Below, piece after piece: positions 1 through 5,445 of a stretch of DNA of 6,085 bases. The position numbers and the translations under genes are program-made. The notes below the pieces were generated by a model. The model saw only the letters and a program-made list of their open reading frames with translations, did not search any database and was not told the DNA's origin. Every line of letters starts with the position of its first letter. Positions within the stretch are counted from its first letter, which is position 1. The DNA comes from Betaproteobacteria bacterium UBA2293 (lineage in GTDB: Bacteria > Pseudomonadota > Gammaproteobacteria > Burkholderiales > Rhodocyclaceae): the NCBI GenBank assembly GCA_002345845.1, contig DDWF01000034.1, positions 16,762 through 22,846 of the forward strand, written 5' to 3'.

Positions 1-415
1 CCGAGTTGATGTAGGTGACCGGCGTCACCTCTTCCTCGACGTTCAGGACTTCGCCCAGCTCGCGCCAGCAACGCTCGACTTTGGCCAGATTGGCCATGTC
101 GGCCATCGAACAGCCGGCGGCGAGGTCGGGCAGGATGGCCTTCTGGTGCGGCGCGGTCATGATGTCGGCGACCTCGGCCATGAAATGTACGCCGCAGAAG
201 ATGACGTATTCGGAATCGGTCTGTGAGGCCAGTCGCGACAGCTTCAGCGAATCGCCGGTCAGATCGGCGTGCTGGTAAACGTCGGCGCGCTGGTAGTGGT
301 GGCAGAGGATCACGGCTTTCTTGCCAAGCTTGGCGCGGGCGACGCGGATGCGCTCCTGGCAGGCGTCGTCGGAAAGCGAGTTGAACGGGTCGAAGGAAAT
401 GGTCGCGGTTTGCAT
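1..415 (-). CDS. nadA: Quinolinate synthase NadA, 5' part (truncated by window edge)
   Basis: NadA condenses iminoaspartate with dihydroxyacetone phosphate to give quinolinate, the second step of de novo NAD synthesis from aspartate. It is cytoplasmic and carries a [4Fe-4S] cluster. The window holds the first 138 residues, against a usual length of roughly 350-380. Visible family motifs are the substrate-binding HHYQ at residues 39-42, FCGVHFMAEVA at 74-84, LPDLAAGCSMADM at 97-109, where Cys102 fits the first of the three cluster-ligand cysteines, and VTPVTYINS at 130-138. The other two cluster cysteines lie beyond the edge. The ATG at 415 is chosen because the protein then begins at the usual distance from the HHYQ motif; no strong Shine-Dalgarno precedes it (AGAGA at best). 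It lies 44 bp downstream of the rhodanese gene on the same strand, so the two are probably co-transcribed. Identification is very secure. Confidence 0.96.
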   Translation of the reverse strand, partial: MQTATISFDPFNSLSDDACQERIRVARAKLGKKAVILCHHYQRADVYQHADLTGDSLKLSRLASQTDSEYVIFCGVHFMAEVADIMTAPHQKAILPDLAAGCSMADMANLAKVERCWRELGEVLNVEEEVTPVTYINS

Positions 416-459
416 GCTGATCTCTGAAGGAGGCGGACTCTGTGGCCCGGCGTGAACAA

Positions 460-912
460 TTATCCCTGATGCCAGGGCAGGCCGGCCTGGCGCCAGCCAC
501 CGATCTTGTTGCGTTGGCCCTGGGCATCCTTGTCGCCCTCGAAGCCTTCCAGGATGTTGTAGCAGTCGCCGTAGCCGGCCTCGGTGGCGGCAGTGGCGGC
601 GCCAATCGAACGGACGCCGCTGCGGCAGAGGAACATCACCAGGGCCTCGGGATCGACCTGGCGCTTCAGTTCGGCGACAAAATTCGGGTTGCGCCCGCCG
701 CCCGGATACTGGTTCCACTCGATTTCGACAGCGCCGGGAACACGGCCGACCCAGTCCCATTCGGCGCGCGTGCGGACATCGACGATGCGGGCGCCGGGCG
801 CCAGTTGCAGCAACTGGTAGGCTTCGCGCGGCGTCAGTTCGCCCTGGTACGGGCGCTCAAGGGCGCGGCCGCGGGTCTGGGCCAGGGTGAGGAGGTCGCT
901 TAAGGTTCCCAT
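460..912 (-). CDS. Single-domain rhodanese-like sulfurtransferase
   Basis: A 150-residue protein with one rhodanese domain spanning roughly residues 25-145. Rhodaneses move sulfane sulfur through a persulfide on an active-site cysteine. Here that residue is Cys96 in the loop CRSGVRS (96-102), a complete active loop, so the enzyme should be catalytically competent. Other family marks are IVDVRTRAEWDWVGRVPGA (43-61) and the C-terminal IGGWRQAGLPW (137-147). There is no signal peptide or membrane segment, so it should be cytoplasmic. The ATG at 912 is the only sensible start, though no clear Shine-Dalgarno precedes it. The gene sits directly upstream of nadA with a 44-bp gap and diverges from the CDF exporter gene. 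The natural sulfur donor and acceptor cannot be read from sequence. A link to the Fe-S cluster of NadA is suggested only by gene order. Confidence 0.92.
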   Translation of the reverse strand: MGTLSDLLTLAQTRGRALERPYQGELTPREAYQLLQLAPGARIVDVRTRAEWDWVGRVPGAVEIEWNQYPGGGRNPNFVAELKRQVDPEALVMFLCRSGVRSIGAATAATEAGYGDCYNILEGFEGDKDAQGQRNKIGGWRQAGLPWHQG

Positions 913-922
913 AATGGTTGGC

Positions 923-931
923 TGCTAGAAT
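923..931 (+). promoter_or_regulatory. Candidate extended -10 promoter for CDF exporter gene
   Basis: TGCTAGAAT combines an extended -10 TGn with a hexamer matching TATAAT at five of six positions. The predicted start near 938 gives a leader of about 22 nt to the ATG at 960. The -35 region is weak, as is usual for extended -10 promoters. It overlaps the alternative TTG start at 918, which favours the ATG at 960 as the true start. Confidence 0.38.
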
Positions 932-942
932 CGAAGTCCCAC

Positions 943-948
943 AGTATA
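943..948 (-). promoter_or_regulatory. Candidate -10 box for rhodanese-nadA operon
   Basis: On the minus strand the sequence TATACT (five of six matches to TATAAT) lies 30 bp upstream of the rhodanese ATG. It would place transcription start near 936 and give a leader of about 24 nt. No good -35 hexamer is found at 16-18 bp spacing, and no extended TGn element is present. This is therefore a tentative call. Confidence 0.3.
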
Positions 949-959
949 GGGCAGAAGAA

Positions 960-2126
960 ATGGCACGAGCAGACAGCGAACTGACGACGGCGGAGCGTTC
1001 CGGCGTTGCCCAGCGGGCCACCTGGGTCAGTGTCGCCGTCAATCTGGTGATGACCGTCGTCCAGCTGATCGTCGGCTGGCTGGCTCATTCGCAGTCGCTG
1101 ATCGCCCACGGCCTGCATTCCTTCTCCGATCTGCTCTCCGACTTTCTCGTCATCTACGCCACCCGGCAGAGCGCCCATCCGGCCGATCAGGCGCATCCCT
1201 ACGGTCATGCCCGCGTCGAGACAGCGGCGACGCTGGTTCTCGGGTTTTCGCTGGTGCTGATCGGCGGCGGCATTCTCTGGGAGTCGGGAATGCGTCTGCA
1301 GCATGTCGAGGCGCTGCCGGCCATCGAGATATCCGCCTTCTGGGTAGCGGTGGCCACGGTGCTGGCCAAGGAGGCCCTCTACCGCTACCTGATCGCTGTC
1401 GGCAAGCGCCTGCGCTCGCAACTGCTCATCGCCAACGCGCTGCATACGCGGGCCGATGCCGCCTCCGCCCTGGTTGTCGTCGTCGGCATTGGCGGCGCCT
1501 TGATCGGCTGGGGCTTTCTCGACCTGCTGGCGGCAGCGTTGATGGGTTTCATGATCCTGCGCATGGGGGCGGGGCTGGCCTGGGGAGCGATCAAGGAACT
1601 GATCGACACCGGTCTCGACGAGTCACGCGTCGAGGCGATCCGCGGCAGCCTGCTGGCGACGCCTGGCGTGCTCGGCCTGCACGAACTGCGGACGCGGCGC
1701 ATGGCGCATCAGGCGCTGGTCGATGCACATGTGCTGGTCGATCCGCGGATCAGCGTTTCGGAGGGGCACCGCATTGCCGAGTCAGCGCGCGCCCGCGTCC
1801 TGCGCGAGCATCCGGAAGTGCTCGATGTGCTCGTCCATATCGATCCGGAAGATGATCTCGACATCGATCTGGCCAGCGTTGCCCGACTGCCCGGGCGCGC
1901 CGCCCTGCTCGCCGAGTTGACGCCACTGCTGAGCGGATTGCCCGAACCGCAACGGGTCATGCTGCACTATCTTAACGGCGGCATCGAGGTCGAGCTGTTT
2001 TTCGGCCATGCCGACTTCGCCGATGCCAGCGATCTGCAGCGGGCTGAGCGGACGCTGGCCGAGCGTTTGCAAACGCATCCGACAATTCGTTCAGCGCACG
2101 TCAATTGGCGTTTTGCACCATATTAG
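960..2126 (+). CDS. Cation diffusion facilitator (CDF) metal exporter, Zn-type site, with C-terminal extension
   Basis: A 388-residue inner-membrane protein of the FieF/YiiP class, which exports divalent metals (Zn, Fe, Cd) in exchange for protons. Six membrane segments are expected near residues 22-42, 46-66, 88-108, 124-144, 165-187 and 188-208. The transport site aligns with YiiP: His53 and Asp57 (HSFSD) in helix 2, and His162 and Asp166 (HTRAD) in helix 5. E. coli YiiP has DD/HD; the HD/HD set seen here is typical of zinc-preferring members. HPYGHARVE (79-87) matches the conserved loop. The cytoplasmic domain keeps the metal residues of YiiP: His241, His257, His270, His293 and Asp295 (HIDP). 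A further segment of about 90 residues (296-388) follows, longer than in YiiP (about 300 aa). ATG 960 is preferred over the in-frame TTG at 918 because a likely -10 box lies between them; a weak GAAGAA precedes the ATG. No metal-regulator gene is adjacent. The family call is secure; the metal is inferred. Confidence 0.93.
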   Translation: MARADSELTTAERSGVAQRATWVSVAVNLVMTVVQLIVGWLAHSQSLIAHGLHSFSDLLSDFLVIYATRQSAHPADQAHPYGHARVETAATLVLGFSLVLIGGGILWESGMRLQHVEALPAIEISAFWVAVATVLAKEALYRYLIAVGKRLRSQLLIANALHTRADAASALVVVVGIGGALIGWGFLDLLAAALMGFMILRMGAGLAWGAIKELIDTGLDESRVEAIRGSLLATPGVLGLHELRTRRMAHQALVDAHVLVDPRISVSEGHRIAESARARVLREHPEVLDVLVHIDPEDDLDIDLASVARLPGRAALLAELTPLLSGLPEPQRVMLHYLNGGIEVELFFGHADFADASDLQRAERTLAERLQTHPTIRSAHVNWRFAPY

Positions 2127-2130
2127 GGCG
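2114..2130 (+). promoter_or_regulatory. Candidate distal NtrC-binding site upstream of glnA
   Basis: The sequence TGCACCATATTAGGGCG has the NtrC layout GCAC-N7-GTGC with one mismatch (GGGC in the right half). Its centre (2122) is exactly 30 bp, close to three helical turns, from the centre of the next site. It is about 128 bp upstream of the predicted glnA start. It overlaps the last codons and TAG stop of the CDF gene. Confidence 0.5.
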
Positions 2131-2143
2131 AAATTCCCCATTA

Positions 2144-2160
2144 CGCACCAATAGCGTGCG
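2144..2160 (+). promoter_or_regulatory. Candidate proximal NtrC-binding site upstream of glnA
   Basis: A 17-bp inverted repeat, CGCAC-N7-GTGCG, matches the NtrC (NR-I) core GCAC-N7-GTGC at all eight defined positions. It is centred about 98 bp upstream of the predicted sigma-54 start, like the enhancers of enteric glnA (known there near -108 and -140). A looser copy, GCGC-N7-TTGC, begins at 2158 but is not in helical phase. Confidence 0.65.
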
Positions 2161-2222
2161 CATAAAACTTGCGCGAGCCCGGCATCTCATTGTGGCAAAA
2201 TGGAAAACCAGCTTCTTAACTG

Positions 2223-2239
2223 TTGGCACGCTTTCTGCT
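2223..2239 (+). promoter_or_regulatory. Sigma-54 (RpoN) promoter of glnA
   Basis: TTGGCACGCTTTCTGCT fits the -24/-12 consensus TGGCACG-N4-TTGCW. GG (2225-2226) and GC (2237-2238) are separated by exactly 10 bp, as sigma-54 requires; the only change in the core is CTGC for TTGC. Transcription should begin near 2250, leaving a leader of about 63 nt. It is the only sigma-54-like element I noticed in the intergenic gaps. With the NtrC-like sites upstream and glnG downstream, it indicates nitrogen-limitation control. Confidence 0.88.
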
Positions 2240-2297
2240 CAGCCGACTGCGTTGCGTTTTTTCATTCTCGCCGGAACCGCCGGCAACCTGTTTTCTT

Positions 2298-2303
2298 AGG
2301 AGA
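2298..2303 (+). promoter_or_regulatory. Ribosome binding site of glnA
   Basis: AGGAGA lies 9 nt before the ATG at 2313. It decides the start: the upstream in-frame TTG at 2223 lies inside the sigma-54 promoter and cannot be used by this transcript. Confidence 0.85.
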
Positions 2304-2312
2304 CTCAAGCTC

Positions 2313-3728
2313 ATGGCAACCCCGCAAGACGTGATCAAGATGATCAAGGAAAACGACGCCAAGTTCGTCGATTTCCGTTTCACCGATACCCGTGGCAAGG
2401 AACAGCACGTCACCGTGCCGGTCTCCGCCTTCGATGAAGACAAGTTCGAGAATGGCCACGCCTTCGACGGATCCTCGATCGCCGGCTGGAAGGGTATCCA
2501 GGCTTCCGACATGCAACTGATGCCGGATGCTGACACTGCCTACATCGATCCGTTCTTCGACGAAACCACCATCGTCCTCACCTGTGACGTCGTTGATCCC
2601 GCCGATGGCCGTGGTTACGATCGCGATCCGCGCTCCATCGCCAAGCGCGCCGAAGCCTATCTGAAGTCCAGCGGCATTGGCGATACCGCCTACTTTGGTC
2701 CGGAACCCGAATTCTTCATCTTCGACGGCGTCGAGTGGTCTGTCGACATGTCCGGCTGCAACCTGAAGATCCATTCTTCCGAAGCCGCCTGGAACTCCGG
2801 CGAGAAGAACGAAGGTATGGGTGCCACCGGTCACCGTCCGGGCGTCAAGGGCGGCTACTTCCCGGTGCCGCCGGTCGACAGCCTGCACGACATCCGTTCG
2901 GCCATGGTCCTGACCCTGGAAGCCCTGGGCGTGCCGGTCGAAGTGCATCACCACGAAGTGGCCAATGCCGGCCAGTGCGAAATCGGTACCGTCTTCAATA
3001 CGTTGGTCAAGCGCGCCGACTGGACCCAGATCCTGAAGTACGTGGTGCACAACGTTTCGCACCAGTACGGCAAGACCGCCACCTTCATGCCGAAGCCGAT
3101 CGTCGGCGACAACGGCTCGGGCATGCACGTGCACCAGTCGATCTGGAAGGACGGCAAGAACCTGTTCGCCGGCGACGGCTACGCTGGTCTGTCCGACCTG
3201 GCCCTGTTCTACATCGGCGGTATCATCAAGCACGCCAAGGCCCTGAACGCCATCACCAACCCGGGTACCAACTCCTACAAGCGTCTGGTTCCGCATTACG
3301 AGGCTCCGGTCAAGCTGGCTTACTCGGCCAAGAACCGTTCGGCTTCGATCCGCATCCCGCACGTTGCTTCGACCAAGGCCCGTCGTATCGAGACCCGCTT
3401 CCCGGATCCGATCGCCAACCCGTACCTGTGCTTCGCCGCGCTGCTGATGGCCGGTCTGGACGGCATCCAGAACAAGGTTCACCCGGGCGATCCGGCTGAC
3501 AAGAACCTCTACGATCTGCCGCCGGAAGAAGATGCCAAGATCCCGACCGTCTGCGCTTCGCTGGAAGAAGCCCTGGCTGCGCTGGACAAGGATCGCGAGT
3601 TCCTGACCAAGGGCGGCGTTTTCTCCAACGACTGGATCGATGCCTACCTCAGCCTGAAGATGGACGAAGTCAACAAGGTGCGGATGACCACGCACCCGGT
3701 CGAATTCGAGCTGTACTACAGCTGCTGA
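2313..3728 (+). CDS. glnA: Glutamine synthetase type I (GSI-beta)
   Basis: GlnA makes glutamine from glutamate, ammonia and ATP. It is a cytoplasmic dodecamer and the entry point of ammonia assimilation. The 471-residue length is normal for the family. By alignment with E. coli numbering, the active site is complete: Asp52 in FDGSSIAGW (51-59), Glu131 and Glu133 in GPEPEFF, Glu215 (HHHE), Glu223 (QCEIG), Asn267 and His272 in NGSGMHVH, Arg324 and Glu330 in [10 protein letters not shown], Arg342 in NRSASIRIP, and Glu360/Arg362 (IETRF). The adenylylation site NLYDLPPEE is present with Tyr400, so GlnE-type control of activity is expected and this is the beta subtype. Transcription is from the sigma-54 promoter upstream and ends at a strong terminator 17 bp past the stop. 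Codon use leans to preferred codons (many CGT, GGT and AAC), consistent with high expression. Nothing is missing or broken. Confidence 0.99.
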   Translation: MATPQDVIKMIKENDAKFVDFRFTDTRGKEQHVTVPVSAFDEDKFENGHAFDGSSIAGWKGIQASDMQLMPDADTAYIDPFFDETTIVLTCDVVDPADGRGYDRDPRSIAKRAEAYLKSSGIGDTAYFGPEPEFFIFDGVEWSVDMSGCNLKIHSSEAAWNSGEKNEGMGATGHRPGVKGGYFPVPPVDSLHDIRSAMVLTLEALGVPVEVHHHEVANAGQCEIGTVFNTLVKRADWTQILKYVVHNVSHQYGKTATFMPKPIVGDNGSGMHVHQSIWKDGKNLFAGDGYAGLSDLALFYIGGIIKHAKALNAITNPGTNSYKRLVPHYEAPVKLAYSAKNRSASIRIPHVASTKARRIETRFPDPIANPYLCFAALLMAGLDGIQNKVHPGDPADKNLYDLPPEEDAKIPTVCASLEEALAALDKDREFLTKGGVFSNDWIDAYLSLKMDEVNKVRMTTHPVEFELYYSC

Positions 3729-3745
3729 TCCTGACGGACACTGCG

Positions 3746-3776
3746 AAGGGCGGGGATTTCCCCGCCCTTTTTCTTT
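3746..3776 (+). terminator. Rho-independent terminator of glnA
   Basis: A perfect 10-bp stem, AAGGGCGGGG against CCCCGCCCTT, encloses the four-base loop ATTT and runs into TTTTTCTTT. It begins 17 bp after the glnA stop and separates glnA from the downstream genes. Transcription of the latter would need read-through or their own promoter. Confidence 0.93.
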
Positions 3777-3802
3777 GCCTGTCCGACCAGCCGTTAACCG
3801 GG

Positions 3803-3808
3803 TACACT
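3803..3808 (+). promoter_or_regulatory. Possible -10 box for DUF4124-glnL-glnG
   Basis: TACACT lies 25 bp before the ATG at 3834 in the gap after the glnA terminator, where a sigma-70 promoter would be expected. The best -35 candidate, CTGTCC at 3779 with an 18-bp spacer, matches at only three of six positions, so the call is weak. Confidence 0.3.
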
Positions 3809-3833
3809 TCGCTCGTTGCAAGGAAGGATGACG

Positions 3834-4286
3834 ATGACACGTATTGCGCTAGCTCTCCTGATCGGAGCCGCGAGTCTGCCGGCAGCGGCCCAGACCATCT
3901 ACAAGTGCACTGATGACCAAGGCGGTACGTTGATTTCGACGACCCGTGCCAACAAGGACTGCAAGGCGGTGGTCAGCTCCCCGGAGACGACGGTGCCGGC
4001 GCCGCGCCCACGGGCGGCGGCCAACCCGACGCCAGCCAGTTTTCCGCGCGTCCAGGAAGACACCCAGAAGGCCCGTGACAACGACCGCCGGCACATCCTT
4101 GAGCAGGAACTGGCCGGCGAGCAGCGTAATCTTACCCAGGCCAAGCGCGAACTGGCCGAGCAGGAAGGCCTGCGTGGTCCCGCTGGCGCCGGCGGTATCG
4201 ACCGGACGGCGCCGTACCGCGACCGCGTTGCCCAGCATGAACGCAACATCGTTGCCATCCAGAAAGAACTCAGCGGCTTGCGCTGA
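3834..4286 (+). CDS. Small secreted DUF4124-like protein with coiled-coil tail
   Basis: A 150-residue protein of unknown function. Residues 1-19 form a typical Sec signal peptide (short Arg-containing n-region, hydrophobic core, AAA before Gln20), so the mature protein should be periplasmic. Next comes the motif IYKCTDDQGG (22-31) with a second cysteine at 43 (KDCKAV). This matches the YKxxDxxG pattern of DUF4124 proteins, and Cys25-Cys43 could form a disulfide. A Pro/Ala-rich linker (about 50-72) leads to a charged helical region (75-150) with likely coiled coil near 85-112 and 128-149, broken by the Gly/Pro-rich stretch LRGPAGAGG. ATG 3834 is chosen because AGGAAGG (3821-3827) sits 6 nt before it. 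The ATG at 3828 directly abuts that box, and the TTG at 3816 lies upstream of it. The gene lies between the glnA terminator and glnL, 45 bp before the latter. A role in nitrogen control is only a guess from position. Confidence 0.85.
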   Translation: MTRIALALLIGAASLPAAAQTIYKCTDDQGGTLISTTRANKDCKAVVSSPETTVPAPRPRAAANPTPASFPRVQEDTQKARDNDRRHILEQELAGEQRNLTQAKRELAEQEGLRGPAGAGGIDRTAPYRDRVAQHERNIVAIQKELSGLR

Positions 4287-4331
4287 CCGGCGCGCCGTGA
4301 TTCCTGTCGCCCCCACCTTCCGATTCCGGAC

Positions 4332-5393
4332 ATGAACGTCACGCATGCCTCCTACGCCGGGCTCGATCTGCTGGCCTCGGCCGTGCTGCTGCTCGACGCT
4401 GGGCAATTGATCCGCTACATCAATCCGGCCGGCGAAAATCTGCTGGCGGTCAGTGGTCGGGCCATCACCGGGCGCACCCTGGCCGATGTCTGTACCTGTT
4501 CGACGACGCTGCAGGCGGCGCTCGACAACGGGTTGAACAACAACTGGGGCTACACCGGCCAGAATATCCAGCTCAAGCGCAGTGACGGCGAATTGCTGCA
4601 CCTTAACTGCACGGTGACCCCGTTACGTCCGGACATCGCCGGTGGCATGCGTCTGCTGCTCGAACTGCAGCCGATCGAACACCATCTGGCGGCGACGCGC
4701 GAAGAGCGCCTGATCGAGCAGCAGCAGGCAAGCCGCGAGCTGATCCGCAACCTGGCCCACGAAATCAAGAATCCGCTTGGCGGCATCCGCGGTGCCGCGC
4801 AGTTGCTTGAACACGAACTCGCCAATCCGTCGCTGAAGGAATACACCCAGGTCATCATCAAGGAAGCCGACCGCCTGCAGGATCTGATGCAGCGCCTGCT
4901 GACGCCGCACCGGGCGATGCTGCCGACGACGGTGAATATCCACGAGATCCTGGAGCGTGTGCGCAGTCTGTTGACCGCCGAGTTTCCCGGTTCGCTGGCC
5001 ATTGCCCGCGATTACGACACCAGCCTGCCGGAGCTGGTCGGTGATCGCGAGCAACTGATCCAGGCGGTGCTCAACATCGCCCGCAACGCCGCCCAGGCGA
5101 TGAGCGGCGATGGTGAGATCGTGCTGCGTACGCGCGCCCTGCGTCAGGTGACGCTGGCCAAGAAGCGCTATCGCCTGGCCCTGGAAATCAAGGTCATCGA
5201 CAACGGCCCGGGGATTCCCGAGGACATCCGTGAGCGCATGTTCTATCCGCTGGTGTCCGGCCGCGAAGGCGGCAGCGGATTGGGGCTGACCATTGCCCAG
5301 AACTTCATCCAGCATCATCACGGCACCATCGATTGTTCCAGTCGGCCGGGCAATACGGTATTCACGTTGCGCCTGCCGGTAGAACAGGCCTGA
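4332..5393 (+). CDS. glnL: Nitrogen regulation sensor kinase/phosphatase GlnL (NtrB, NR-II)
   Basis: A 353-residue cytoplasmic histidine kinase without membrane segments. It phosphorylates GlnG (NtrC) under nitrogen limitation and dephosphorylates it when PII signals sufficiency. Domains in order: PAS (about 10-112, with YINPAGENLL at 29-38), the dimerisation/phosphoacceptor domain (about 130-195) with His143 in LAHEIKNPLGG, and the ATPase domain (about 235-350). The ATPase domain carries the N box NIARNAAQAM (248-257, Asn252), the G1 box DNGPGIP (290-296), the MFYPLVSGREGGSGLGL block (303-319) and the G2 glycines. The length matches E. coli GlnL (349 aa), and all catalytic boxes are intact. 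The start at 4332 has no recognisable Shine-Dalgarno sequence; PAS domain placement supports it. It is followed 52 bp later by glnG, its partner, in one probable operon. Confidence 0.97.
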   Translation: MNVTHASYAGLDLLASAVLLLDAGQLIRYINPAGENLLAVSGRAITGRTLADVCTCSTTLQAALDNGLNNNWGYTGQNIQLKRSDGELLHLNCTVTPLRPDIAGGMRLLLELQPIEHHLAATREERLIEQQQASRELIRNLAHEIKNPLGGIRGAAQLLEHELANPSLKEYTQVIIKEADRLQDLMQRLLTPHRAMLPTTVNIHEILERVRSLLTAEFPGSLAIARDYDTSLPELVGDREQLIQAVLNIARNAAQAMSGDGEIVLRTRALRQVTLAKKRYRLALEIKVIDNGPGIPEDIRERMFYPLVSGREGGSGLGLTIAQNFIQHHHGTIDCSSRPGNTVFTLRLPVEQA

Positions 5394-5445
5394 GTTTTGC
5401 TTGCCAATGGCTTGTCGCCACACACAGTGAATGAGCCAAAATAAT

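Noticed and set aside
478..489. 12-bp palindrome CAGGCCGGCCTG near the 3' end of the rhodanese gene
   Set aside because: It lies within conserved coding sequence (AGLPW region), has no T-tract, and can arise from GC-rich codons; not called a terminator or operator.
442..903. Plus-strand open frame opposite the rhodanese gene, with a GTG start preceded by AGGAGG
   Set aside because: The good-looking ribosome site is chance. The product is low-complexity Ala/Gly/Val-rich and the opposite strand encodes an intact rhodanese.
918..959. TTG at 918 as start of the CDF exporter
   Set aside because: The added residues are not family-like, and the stretch carries the best promoter candidate for the gene.
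2158..2172. Third NtrC-like element (GCGC-N7-TTGC)
   Set aside because: One mismatch in each half-site and its centre is only 13 bp from the proximal site, out of helical phase; likely chance overlap.
2223..2312. In-frame extension of glnA from TTG at 2223
   Set aside because: It covers the sigma-54 promoter itself and precedes the expected transcript start. The ATG at 2313 has a proper ribosome site and gives the normal GSI length.
2262..3821. Very long minus-strand open frame (519 codons) opposite glnA
   Set aside because: It mirrors the codon bias of glnA (few stop complements in a GC-rich, highly biased gene), encodes no recognisable domain, and runs through the terminator hairpin.
4271..4297. 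Small inverted repeats at the end of the DUF4124-like gene (CAGCG/CGCTG and CGGCGCGCCG)
   Set aside because: Stems are short, no T-run follows, and the downstream glnL is probably co-transcribed, so a terminator is not supported.
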